This document shows positions 14,503-22,246 of a DNA stretch of 47,701 nucleotides, piece by piece. This stretch comes from an uncultured Oscillospiraceae bacterium (GTDB lineage: Bacteria > Bacillota > Clostridia > Oscillospirales > Oscillospiraceae): the NCBI GenBank assembly GCA_910585265.1, contig CAJUCA010000006.1, positions 50,450 to 98,150 of the forward strand. The letters run 5' to 3'. The translations under genes were made by a program, and so were the position numbers. Positions within the stretch are counted from its first letter, which is position 1. Each line of letters opens with the position of its first letter. The notes beneath the pieces were generated by a model. The model ran no database searches and had not been told where the DNA came from. It saw only the letters and a program-made list of their open reading frames with translations.

Positions 14503-15936
14503 ATGAAAACCATGTACGGGCGGCAGTTCGCCACCATGGTGAGCATGGTGCTGCTGTCCTTCCTGATGCTGGGGGCGTCCTTTGCCACCCTGAGCTACCA
14601 GTACACCATCCGGGAGAAGAAGGACACCCTGGAGCGCAACGCCCGGGTCATCGCCGGCTTCACCTCCGAGTCCATCCAGGCCACGGCGGTGGGCGGGGGG
14701 CTAGTGTGGAAAACCGACGCCTTCCAGAGCTACCTGGCCTCGGTGGCCAAGGTGTCCGACACCCACGTGATGGTGGCCACCCCCGACGGCCAGATCCTCT
14801 ACGCCACCGCCGGGGACGGGGAGCTCACCGGCCTGCGCTACCAGCAGATTCCCCGGGATATGGCGGCGGAGCTGCCCTCCGCCCCCTACGTGGGCATGAG
14901 CGACCTGGGCGGCCTGTACGGGGAGGCCCGGTATCTGGTGGGCCTGCCCATCACCGACGGGGCCGCCGGGCATTTGCAGGGGCTGGTGCTGGTGTCCTGC
15001 GCCGCCTCCAACATCAGCGGGATGTGGCAGGACCTGTCCGCCATCCTGCTGGTGACCGCCCTGGCGGTGATTCTCATCGCCGCCATCATCAGCTCCGTCA
15101 CCAGTATGCGCCAGTCCCAGCCCATCAAGGAGATCGCCGCCGCCGCCCGGCAGTTCGGCCTGGGCGAGCTGGACGTGCGGGTGGACGTAGGCCCCCGCCG
15201 GGACGAGGTGGGGGAGCTGGCGGAGGCCTTCAACGCCATGGCCGACTCCCTGTCCAAGAGCGAGCAGCGGCGCACCGAGTTCGTGGCCAACGTGTCCCAC
15301 GAGCTGAAAACCCCCATGACCACCATCGCCGGCTTTGCCGACGGCATTCTGGACGGCACCATCCCCCCGGAACAGGAGCGGCACTATTTGCAGATCATCT
15401 CCTCCGAGACCCGCCGCCTGTCCCGGCTGGTGCGGTCCATGCTGGACCTGTCCCGGCTCCAGTCCGACGAACGGGCCGCCCAGCAGCAGTTTGACATCAG
15501 CGAGACCCTGGTGCGCACCCTGGTCACCCTGGAGGACAAGGTGAACGCCAAGACCCTGGAGGTGGATCTCCAGCTCCCCGAGGAGCCGGTGCCCGTGTGG
15601 GGGGATCAGGACGCCATCACCCAGGTGTGCTATAACCTGCTGGACAACGCCATCAAGTTCTCCCGGGAGGGGGGCACCCTGGGGGCGTCCGTGTCGGTGA
15701 AGGGCCCCAAGGCCACCATCACCATCAGCAACCAGGGGGACACCATCCCGGCGGAGGAGCAGTCCCTGGTGTTCGACCGCTTCCACAAAACCGACCACTC
15801 CCGCTCCGCCGACCGGGACGGGGTGGGGCTGGGGCTGTATATCGTCAAAACCATCCTCAACAGCCACAAGGAGACCATCACCTGCGCCAGCGGGGACGGG
15901 GTGACGAAATTTGTGTTTACCCTCACCCGGGCGTGA
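14503..15936 (+). CDS. two-component sensor histidine kinase
   Basis: A 477-residue membrane histidine kinase. Order: TM1 (about 9-32), an extracytoplasmic sensor domain (about 33-175), TM2 (about 180-203), HAMP, HisKA with the phosphorylated His in VANVSHELKTPMTTI, and HATPase_c with the N box NLLDNAIKFS and the G box DGVGLGLYIVK. It starts at ATG 14503, with GGGGAGG ten bases upstream, the end of a repeat. It is the cognate partner of the response regulator upstream. The signal is unknown; the extracytoplasmic region looks like a single PAS/Cache-like domain. Confidence 0.94.
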   Translation: MKTMYGRQFATMVSMVLLSFLMLGASFATLSYQYTIREKKDTLERNARVIAGFTSESIQATAVGGGLVWKTDAFQSYLASVAKVSDTHVMVATPDGQILYATAGDGELTGLRYQQIPRDMAAELPSAPYVGMSDLGGLYGEARYLVGLPITDGAAGHLQGLVLVSCAASNISGMWQDLSAILLVTALAVILIAAIISSVTSMRQSQPIKEIAAAARQFGLGELDVRVDVGPRRDEVGELAEAFNAMADSLSKSEQRRTEFVANVSHELKTPMTTIAGFADGILDGTIPPEQERHYLQIISSETRRLSRLVRSMLDLSRLQSDERAAQQQFDISETLVRTLVTLEDKVNAKTLEVDLQLPEEPVPVWGDQDAITQVCYNLLDNAIKFSREGGTLGASVSVKGPKATITISNQGDTIPAEEQSLVFDRFHKTDHSRSADRDGVGLGLYIVKTILNSHKETITCASGDGVTKFVFTLTRA

Positions 15937-15974
15937 GCAAACAGCCTTCCCCCCTGTGGGGGGAAGCCATAGCT

Positions 15975-16014
15975 CCTGTATTCACAGCCTCAAACACCGG
16001 CTGTGAACACAGGT
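15975..16014 (+). promoter_or_regulatory. leader hairpin before htrA
   Basis: CCTGT-A-TTCACAGCC pairs with GGCTGTGAA-C-ACAGG across a 9-base loop. No U-tract follows, so it is more likely a leader hairpin or regulator site than a terminator for the kinase gene. No clear promoter hexamers were identified. Confidence 0.4.
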
Positions 16015-16043
16015 TCTCAGCTCCTTGAACGGAGGTACTTTCT

Positions 16044-17333
16044 ATGGACAATTACCTTTCCCACCGCTGGCCCCAGGGCCCCGGCGTGCAGCCGCCCCCG
16101 GTGCCCCATCCGGCGGCCCTCCGCCGCCCCGTCCCCGTGAGGCGGAGCCGTTCCCCCCGCCGCTGGCTGGTGCCCGCGGTGTGCATCGCCCTGTGCCTGG
16201 CCCTGCTGGGCGGGATCAGCTTCTGGGCGGTGAACGGGCTGGCGGCCCTGCTGTCCAGCGTGGAGTTCCGGGACCCCTTCGGGGATCCGCCCCGGACCAG
16301 CTGGCAGCTGCCCGACCAGTCCGACTGGTCGCCGGAGGATCTCCCCTGGGGGGAGCCGGACCCCTCGGTGTCCCTGGCGGTGGAGCCTGCCGCCGGGTCC
16401 GCCCTGTCCGGGCGGGACGTGCACCAGCGGGTCCTGCCCAGCATCGTCTACGTGGAGGCCACCGCCAAGGGGCACACCGGGGCCTTTTCCGGCACCGGGG
16501 TGGTGGTGACGGGGTCCGGCTACGTGCTCACCAACTACCACATCATCGAGGAGACGGACTACATCGAGGTCATGCTCCTGTCCGACCGGGGGCGGACCAT
16601 GCACCCCGCCCAGGTCATCGGCTTCGACGAGGACTTTGACATCGCCGTGCTCAAGTTCGACGGGGAGGGGCTGGGCCTCACCCCCGCCCGCCTGGGGGAC
16701 TCCGACCTGCTGGCGGTGGGCGACCCGGTGTACGCCGAGGGTAACCCCCTGGGCTACCTGACGGGCTCCATGACGGAGGGCATCGTCTCCGCCCTGGAGC
16801 GGGAGAGCGAGGTGAACAGCGACGGCATGGGCATGATCCAGACCTCCGCCGCCCTGAACCCGGGGAATTCCGGCGGCGCGCTGGTGAACGGCCAGGGGCA
16901 GGTGGTGGGCATCACCTCCGCCAAGATCACCGGGCTGATGCGGGAGCGCGACGAGAGCCTGGAGGACGCGGCGGTGCTGGAAAACATCGGGCTGGCCCTG
17001 CCCATCACCGATATCCTTCCCTTTGTGAACCGGATTCTGGCCACCGGAAGGAGCTGGCGGCCCTCCATCGGCATCACCTGCTTCGAGGCCACGGCGGACG
17101 GCCGGAACGGCCTCCAGGTAAAGTCGGTGGAAAAGGGCGTGCCCGCCCGGGAGGCGGGCCTGCGGGAGGGGGATCTCATCGTGTCCGCCAACGGCCGGCC
17201 GGTGCCCACCCTGACGGATCTCCGCCGGGCCATCTACCGGGCGGGGCTGGACGGGGAGTTCCACTGCGTTGTGGTGCGGGACGGGGCGGAGGTTCCGGTC
17301 AGCTTCGCCCTGGTGGATAAGCTGGAAGAATGA
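16044..17333 (+). CDS. HtrA/DegP-type trypsin-like serine protease with PDZ domain
   Basis: A 429-residue envelope quality-control protease. A proline/arginine-rich cytoplasmic tail is followed by one transmembrane anchor (about 42-66), a spacer, then a chymotrypsin-fold domain with the triad His in TNYHIIE (about 166), Asp in DFDIAVLKF (about 199) and Ser in NPGNSGGAL (about 276). A single PDZ domain (about 325-420) has LREGDLIVSANGRPV. CGGAGG precedes the ATG. The layout matches HtrA/HtrB of Firmicutes. It follows a two-component system, as htrA genes often do with CssRS-type sensors, so regulation by the upstream pair is a reasonable inference. Confidence 0.94.
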   Translation: MDNYLSHRWPQGPGVQPPPVPHPAALRRPVPVRRSRSPRRWLVPAVCIALCLALLGGISFWAVNGLAALLSSVEFRDPFGDPPRTSWQLPDQSDWSPEDLPWGEPDPSVSLAVEPAAGSALSGRDVHQRVLPSIVYVEATAKGHTGAFSGTGVVVTGSGYVLTNYHIIEETDYIEVMLLSDRGRTMHPAQVIGFDEDFDIAVLKFDGEGLGLTPARLGDSDLLAVGDPVYAEGNPLGYLTGSMTEGIVSALERESEVNSDGMGMIQTSAALNPGNSGGALVNGQGQVVGITSAKITGLMRERDESLEDAAVLENIGLALPITDILPFVNRILATGRSWRPSIGITCFEATADGRNGLQVKSVEKGVPAREAGLREGDLIVSANGRPVPTLTDLRRAIYRAGLDGEFHCVVVRDGAEVPVSFALVDKLEE

Positions 17334-17340
17334 AACCAGA

Positions 17341-17371
17341 GGCGGCCCCAACCCAGTGGGGCCGCCCTTTT
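17341..17371 (+). terminator. rho-independent terminator after htrA
   Basis: Strong stem GGCGGCCCCA (17341-17350) and TGGGGCCGCC (17357-17366) followed by CTTTTG. It closes the htrA transcript 7 bp past its stop; birA starts just after, with GGAGGGG immediately following the T run. Confidence 0.85.
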
Positions 17372-17387
17372 GCAAGGAGGGGTCGTC

Positions 17388-18365
17388 ATGGACAAAAACC
17401 AGGTGGCCGCGCTGCTGGCGGGGGCCGGAGGCCACGTCTCCGGCGAGGAGATGAGCCGCGCCCTGGGCGTCACCCGGGCGGCGGTGTGGAAGGAGATGGA
17501 GGCCCTCCGGCGGGAGGGCTGGCCCATCGAGTCCTCCCCCCGGAAGGGCTACCGTCTGGCGGGGCCTCCCCCGGCCCTGTCGGGGGCCTATATCTCCGCC
17601 CAGCTCCCCCCGGACAGCCTGTTTTCCGGCAAGGTGCTGGTGGAGCCGGTGGTGGACTCCACCAACACCCGGCTGAAGGCTATGGCGGCGGCAGGCGCGC
17701 CGGAGGGCACCGCCCTCATCGCCGAGGAGCAGACCGGGGGCCGGGGCACCCACGGACGCTCCTTCCAGTCCCCCAGGGGGGACGGGCTGTACCTGTCGGT
17801 GCTCCTGCGGCCCCGGGGCGTCCGGCTGGAGGACCTGCTCACCCTGACGGGCTGGGTGGGGGCGGCGGCCCGCCGGGCCGTGGAGCGGGCCTGCGGCGCG
17901 CCCGCCCGGATCAAGTGGCTCAACGACCTGTACCTCAACGGGAAAAAGCTGTGCGGCATCCTCACCGAGCTGTCCTTTTTGGGGGAGAGCGGCGAGCCGG
18001 ACTACGTGGTGGCGGGCATGGGGATCAACATGAACCAGACCGCCGAGACCTTCCAGGCCCAGGGCCTGGGGGACATCGCCACCTCCCTGGCCCTGGAGGG
18101 CTTCCCGGTGGAGCGCAACCACCTGGCCGTCTGCCTGCTGTCCGCCCTGGATCAGATGACCCGGGACTTCCCGGACCGGCGGGCGGACTATCTGGCGGAC
18201 TACCGGGCCCACTGCGTCACCCTGGGCCGCCGGGTGTCCTTCCAGGGGCCGGAGGGCACCCGGACGGGCACCGCCTCCGGGGTGGACGGCTCCTTCGCCC
18301 TGCTGGTGTCCGGGGACGACGGCTCGGAGCACACCGTAAACTCCGGCACCGTGACCATGCTTTGA
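17388..18365 (+). CDS. birA: bifunctional biotin operon repressor / biotin-[acetyl-CoA-carboxylase] ligase
   Basis: A 325-residue protein combining an N-terminal winged helix (about 1-60, with VSGEEMSRALGVTRAAVWKE) with a biotin-protein ligase domain. Catalytic landmarks: GGRGTHGRSF (near 117), the biotinyl-AMP loop (family consensus GRGRxGR), and IKWLNDLYLNGKKLCGILTE (near 174) with the active-site Lys of KCGI-type motifs. A C-terminal SH3-like domain (about 270-325) ends the protein. It charges biotin enzymes and, in family members with the HTH, represses biotin genes. No biotin genes are in the window. It is followed by an orphan response regulator after 14 bp, probably co-transcribed. Confidence 0.93.
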   Translation: MDKNQVAALLAGAGGHVSGEEMSRALGVTRAAVWKEMEALRREGWPIESSPRKGYRLAGPPPALSGAYISAQLPPDSLFSGKVLVEPVVDSTNTRLKAMAAAGAPEGTALIAEEQTGGRGTHGRSFQSPRGDGLYLSVLLRPRGVRLEDLLTLTGWVGAAARRAVERACGAPARIKWLNDLYLNGKKLCGILTELSFLGESGEPDYVVAGMGINMNQTAETFQAQGLGDIATSLALEGFPVERNHLAVCLLSALDQMTRDFPDRRADYLADYRAHCVTLGRRVSFQGPEGTRTGTASGVDGSFALLVSGDDGSEHTVNSGTVTML

Positions 18366-18379
18366 GAGGAGGCGCGCCC

Positions 18380-19063
18380 ATGAAGGTGCTGGTGGTGGAG
18401 GACGAGCCCCGGCTGGCGGAGGCCCTGGTCCAGCTCCTGCGGGACGGGGGCTGGGAGGCGGACACGGCGGCGGACGGCCCCGCGGGGCTGGCCCTGGCCC
18501 GGGCCGGGGGCTACGGCGCGGCGGTGCTGGACGTGATGCTCCCCGGGCTGGACGGCTTCGGGGTGTGCCGCGCCCTCCGGGAGGAGGGGAACCCCCTGCC
18601 CATCCTGATGCTCACCGCCCGGTCGGGGGTGCCGGACAAGGTGGAGGGGCTGGACTGCGGCGCGGACGACTACATGACCAAGCCCTTCGCCCCGGAGGAG
18701 CTGCTGGCCCGTCTGCGCGCCCTCACCCGGCGGCAGGGCCAGGGGGAGCCTCCCGCCCCCCAGGGGCTGGCCTTCGCCGACCTCCGGCTGGACCCCTCCG
18801 CCCGCTCCCTCCACCGGGAGGGGAAGTCGGTGCAGCTCTCCCCCAAGGAGTTCGAGCTGCTGCGGCTGCTCATGGGCCGGGCCGGGGCCGTGTGCCCCAA
18901 GGGGGAGATTCTGGACAGGCTGTGGGGCGGCGCGGAGGACAACAACCTGGAGGCGTATATCTCCTTCCTGCGCAAAAAGTTCTTCTACCTCGGCTCCCGG
19001 GCGTCCATCGCCACCCTGCGGAAGGTGGGCTACCGGCTGGACGATCCGGACAGGCCCGCCTAA
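18380..19063 (+). CDS. orphan OmpR-family response regulator
   Basis: A 227-residue response regulator: receiver domain with EDE near residues 8-10, phospho-acceptor Asp in AAVLDVMLPGLDGF, Thr in MLTARS and Lys in MTKPFAPEE; then a winged helix ending in NNLEAYISFLRKKFFYLGS and LRKVGYRL. The start ATG 18380 follows GAGGAGG and lies 14 bp after birA. No histidine kinase is adjacent; a strong terminator follows. It may be served by a distant kinase or by the kinase at 14503. Pairing with birA is unexplained. Confidence 0.93.
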   Translation: MKVLVVEDEPRLAEALVQLLRDGGWEADTAADGPAGLALARAGGYGAAVLDVMLPGLDGFGVCRALREEGNPLPILMLTARSGVPDKVEGLDCGADDYMTKPFAPEELLARLRALTRRQGQGEPPAPQGLAFADLRLDPSARSLHREGKSVQLSPKEFELLRLLMGRAGAVCPKGEILDRLWGGAEDNNLEAYISFLRKKFFYLGSRASIATLRKVGYRLDDPDRPA

Positions 19064-19070
19064 ACGTGAA

Positions 19071-19104
19071 AAAGCCCCGCCCAACAGCTTGGGCGGGGCT
19101 TTGT
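19071..19104. terminator. bidirectional terminator between response regulator and citrate synthase
   Basis: AAAGCCCCGCCCAA (19071-19084) and TTGGGCGGGGCTTT (19089-19102) with a 4-base loop. A run of A upstream and T downstream lets it work on both strands between two convergent genes. Confidence 0.85.
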
Positions 19105-20517
19105 TTAACCGCGTTCCTCCATGGGGATGAACTCCCGCCGGGGGGCCACCGCCTTGTAGGCCGGACGGATGATCCGACCGTAGGGGTTGTAAACCTCCTC
19201 CACCCGGTGGGCGCACCAGCCCACAATCCGGGCCACCGCGAACAGCGGCGTGTACAGCTCCGGGGGGATGCCCATCATCTTGTACACCAGGCCGGAGTAC
19301 AGGTCCACGTTGGCGCACATGGCCTTCCCCTGCCCGGTGATGGCCTGGAACAGGCCGGGGGTGAGCTTCTCCACCGTCTCGAACAGCTCGAACTCGTCCA
19401 GCATCCCCTTGTCCGCCGCCAGCTTTCTGGCAAACCGCTTGAGGATCACCGCCCGGGGGTCGGACAGGGTGTAGATGGCGTGGCCCATGCCGTACACCAG
19501 CCCCGAGCCGTCCCCCGCCTCCTTTTTCAGGATTTTGGCAATGTAAGCCGCCACCTCGTCCTCGTCCTTCCAGTCCTTCACGCTGGCCTCAAGCTCGTCG
19601 AACATCTTCATCACCCGGGCGTTGGCCCCGCCGTGCTTGGGGCCCTTCAGGGAGCCTACCGCCGCGGAGATGGCGGAGTAGATGTCCGTCCCCGAGGAGG
19701 ACAGCACCCGGCAGGCGAAGGCGGAGTTGTTGCCGCCGCCGTGCTCCATGTGGAGCACCAGGCAGAGGTCCAGCAGGCGGGCCTCCTCCCGGGTGAACTG
19801 GGTGTCGTGCCGGACGGAATAGAGGAAGTTCTCCGCCACCGACAGCCCCGGCTGGGGCCGGTGGAGGTAGAGGGACTGCCGGTCAAAGTAGTGCTGCTTG
19901 GCGGCGAAGGCGTGGGCGGTGATCACCGGGAACCGGGCGATGAGCCGCAGGGCCTGGAGCATCTCCACCGGGAGGCTGTTGTTGTCCGGGTCCGGGTCGT
20001 AGGAATACAGGGCCAGCACCGACCGGGCCAGCTTGTTCATCACGTCCGCGCTGGGGGCCTTGAGGATCATATCCTCGGTGAAGTTGGGGGGCAGCTCCCG
20101 GTAGTAGGACAGGATGTCCTGGAACTGCTCCAGCTCCGCCGCCGTGGGCAGGCCGCCGAACATCAGTAAGTACGCCGTCTCCTCATAGCCGAAGCGGTCC
20201 TCGGCGGTGAAGCCCCGGATGAGCTCCTCCACGTCGATGCCCCGGTAAAAGAGCTGGCCGGGGGCGGGGATCTTCTCCCCGTCCTGCATGATGTAGCCCT
20301 TCACGTTGCCGATCATGGTGACCCCGGCCATAACCCCGGTGCCGTCCTGGTTGCGCAGGCCCCGCTTTACGTTGTACTTCTCATAGGCATCGGGGACGAT
20401 CTGGGTATACTTCTTGAACTCCCCGCATATCCCTTGAATGAAATCCACCGACGAATGGTACTGCTCTACCGCCTTCCTCTGTCCCTCTACCAATGCCTCA
20501 AAAATATTCCGATCCAA
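19105..20517 (-). CDS. citrate synthase
   Basis: A 470-residue citrate/2-methylcitrate synthase condensing acetyl-CoA with oxaloacetate. Catalytic residues by family alignment: the His of MEHGGGNNS (about 257), His in GPKHGGAN (about 292), His in GMGHAIYTLSDPRA (about 342) and Asp in NVDLYSGLVY (about 404). The N-terminal part carries GYIMQDGEKIPAPGQLFYRG, the usual dimer region. The start is best set at TTG 20517: AAGGAGG lies nine bases upstream, and the reading frame further upstream is only repeat sequence. In clostridia this form usually feeds glutamate synthesis through a partial TCA cycle. Citramalate or homocitrate activity is less likely. Confidence 0.92.
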   Translation of the reverse strand: MDRNIFEALVEGQRKAVEQYHSSVDFIQGICGEFKKYTQIVPDAYEKYNVKRGLRNQDGTGVMAGVTMIGNVKGYIMQDGEKIPAPGQLFYRGIDVEELIRGFTAEDRFGYEETAYLLMFGGLPTAAELEQFQDILSYYRELPPNFTEDMILKAPSADVMNKLARSVLALYSYDPDPDNNSLPVEMLQALRLIARFPVITAHAFAAKQHYFDRQSLYLHRPQPGLSVAENFLYSVRHDTQFTREEARLLDLCLVLHMEHGGGNNSAFACRVLSSSGTDIYSAISAAVGSLKGPKHGGANARVMKMFDELEASVKDWKDEDEVAAYIAKILKKEAGDGSGLVYGMGHAIYTLSDPRAVILKRFARKLAADKGMLDEFELFETVEKLTPGLFQAITGQGKAMCANVDLYSGLVYKMMGIPPELYTPLFAVARIVGWCAHRVEEVYNPYGRIIRPAYKAVAPRREFIPMEERG

Positions 20518-20562
20518 AACGACCCGCCTCCTTACATTGTCCCATTCGGTTTCCAATGGTTG

Positions 20563-20745
20563 TATAGTCAGCACACTTGAAAATCGGTAAATACCGATTT
20601 TCAAACAGCGGCAGGGCCGCTGTCGGGCAGAGCCCATGCGCTGACTATAAAGTCTGACGCGAGGCCGCTTTGCGGCCAGTGCGGCGAACCATCGCCGCAC
20701 AAGTTGAAAAGAAGTAAATGCTTCTTTTCAACTGCGTCAACTATA
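20563..20745. repeat. 183-bp double four-arm structured element, copy A
   Basis: Two modules, each a closing stem with three hairpin arms. Module 1 (20563-20649): closing TATAGTCAGC with GCTGACTATA; arms TTGAAAATCGGTA/TACCGATTTTCAA, CAGCGGC/GCCGCTG, GGGC/GCCC. Module 2 (20655-20739): closing TGACGC with GCGTCA; arms GGCCGC/GCGGCC, GTGCGGCGA/TCGCCGCAC, AGTTGAAAAGAAG/CTTCTTTTCAACT. Module 2 read backwards resembles module 1, so the element is a long imperfect palindrome with ends TATAGT and ACTATA. It lies between citrate synthase and the spoIID-like gene. Confidence 0.85.
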
Positions 20746-20874
20746 AACTCCATTATAACGCAATTTTCCTGCCAAGTCAATGCAAATTTCCCGGCACGGA
20801 TTTACAAAGTCCCTGGAATTTCAAGCTCTCCCATTTCCCGACCCGCCCGAATATGAATAAACGAGGTGTTGAAC

Positions 20875-21930
20875 TTGCGAAACCCGGACGCGTGGCGTTC
20901 CCTGCGCTCCCCCTTCCTCACCGGGCTGGCCCTGAGCCTTGCCGTGGTGCTCCTCTCCCTGGCGGCCCTGGGGGAGGGCACGGCGGCAAAGCCGGACCTA
21001 CCCACGCTCCCCGCCGTCCCCACCCCGGCCCCGGCTCCCACCCCCTCCGCCCCGGCCCGGGGGGAGCGGGACCGCGCCCAGACCCTGCGGGTGCTGCAAA
21101 AGGACGGGACGGTGGAGTCCATGACCATGGCGGACTACCTGTGGCGGGTGGCGGCGGCGGAGATGCCCGCCTCCTTCGAGCCGGACGCCCTGCGATCACA
21201 GGCGGTGTGCGCCCGCACCTACGCCCTGTGGAAGCTCAACGCCAAAAGCCACCAGGAGGAGGGGGCGGATATCTGCGCCGACTCCTCCTGCTGTCAGGCG
21301 TACATCTCCCCCGATGCCGCCGCCCAGAAGTGGGGGGCCAACGCCGAAGCCTACTCCCAGAAGATCGCCGGGGCGGTGGCGGACACCGACGCCCAGATCC
21401 TCACCTACAACGGCGCGCCCATCCAGGCGGTGTTCTTCTCGTCGGCGGCGGGTTCCACCGCCGGGGCGGAGGAGGTGTGGGGCCGCGCCCTGCCCTACCT
21501 GGTTCCGGTGGACAGCCCCGAGGGGGACGAGGTGCCCAACTACCGCTCCACCGTCACCCTGACGGCGGAGGAGGTAAAGGCCCTGGCGAAGGAGGCGGGG
21601 CTGGGCTGCGACCTGTCCGGGGAACCCTCCGGCTGGGTGACGGACGTGGTCCGGACGGACTCCGGGCGGGTGGCCTCCCTGAAGCTGGGGGGCGCGGAGC
21701 TGTCCGGCGGCGCGGCCCGGTCCCTGTTCTCCCTGCGCTCCGCCGCCTTCGAGGTGAGCGAGGCGGAGGGCGCGTTTACCTTCTCCGTCACCGGCTACGG
21801 CCACGGGGTGGGCATGAGCCAGTACGGGGCCAACGCCCTGGCCAAGCAGGGCAAAGGCTGGCGGGAGATCCTGGCCCACTACTACACCGGGGCGGAGCTT
21901 CAGGACGCCTGGTATAGTCAGCACACTTGA
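20875..21930 (+). CDS. SpoIID-like lytic transglycosylase
   Basis: A SpoIID/LytB-family protein of about 350 residues that cleaves peptidoglycan during engulfment or similar remodelling. An N-terminal transmembrane helix (about 10-30) and a Pro/Ala-rich linker lead to the SpoIID domain: YLWRVAAAEMPASF with the catalytic Glu of AEMP, ALRSQAVCARTYALW, CQAYISP, and the C-terminal GYGHGVGMSQYGANALA and ILAHYYTGAEL. The start is probably TTG 20875, eight bases after GAGG; GTG 20866 overlaps that site. The final residues (Tyr-Ser-Gln-His-Thr) and the stop are encoded by repeat copy B. The usual spoIIQ/spoIIIA neighbours are absent, so it may be a paralogue rather than spoIID itself. Confidence 0.85.
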   Translation: MRNPDAWRSLRSPFLTGLALSLAVVLLSLAALGEGTAAKPDLPTLPAVPTPAPAPTPSAPARGERDRAQTLRVLQKDGTVESMTMADYLWRVAAAEMPASFEPDALRSQAVCARTYALWKLNAKSHQEEGADICADSSCCQAYISPDAAAQKWGANAEAYSQKIAGAVADTDAQILTYNGAPIQAVFFSSAAGSTAGAEEVWGRALPYLVPVDSPEGDEVPNYRSTVTLTAEEVKALAKEAGLGCDLSGEPSGWVTDVVRTDSGRVASLKLGGAELSGGAARSLFSLRSAAFEVSEAEGAFTFSVTGYGHGVGMSQYGANALAKQGKGWREILAHYYTGAELQDAWYSQHT

Positions 21931-22096
21931 AAATCGGTATCCTACCGATTTTCAAAACAGCGGCTGTGCCGCTGTAGGCAAAGCCCGTGCGCTGACTATG
22001 AAATCTGACGCAGGGCCGCTTTGCGGCCTGTGCGGCACTGGCGTGCCGCACAAGTTAAAAAGAAGTGTACACTTCTTTTTAACTGCGTCAATTATA
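21913..22096. repeat. 184-bp double four-arm structured element, copy B
   Basis: Same orientation and architecture as copy A, 1350 bp downstream. Differences between copies fall in loops or are compensated: arm GTGCGGCAC/GTGCCGCAC replaces GTGCGGCGA/TCGCCGCAC, and AGTTAAAAAGAAG/CTTCTTTTTAACT replaces the G-C pair of copy A by A-T. The first 18 bases overlap the end of the spoIID-like gene and carry its TGA stop. Confidence 0.85.
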
Positions 22097-22139
22097 ATCC
22101 CCCCAAATTATGATCATTTTATTAAATTTCCCGGGAGCG

Positions 22140-22168
22140 TTGCAATCTTCCATCCCCTATGGTAATAT
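22140..22168 (+). promoter_or_regulatory. promoter of the LTA-synthase-like gene
   Basis: -35 TTGCAA (22140-22145), 17-bp spacer, -10 TAATAT (22163-22168) with TGG as an extended -10. Start site near 22175, about 72 bases before the ATG. Confidence 0.65.
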
Positions 22169-22246
22169 ATGAGGGCTAAATTCACAGGCAAAAGCCGGGA
22201 AAGCTCCCCTTTTTTGCCCCAGATACCATAGGAAGTGACGTTTTTC

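Noticed and set aside
20563..20649. tRNA-like cloverleaf
   Set aside because: It has a closing stem and three arms within 87 nt, but the arms are 13, 7 and 4 bp with 2-3 base loops, there is no anticodon or T-loop consensus, and no CCA-compatible end.
20563..22096. Composite transposon carrying the spoIID-like gene
   Set aside because: The two elements are direct copies around one gene, but they encode no transposase, no target-site duplication was found, and the enclosed gene has normal composition.
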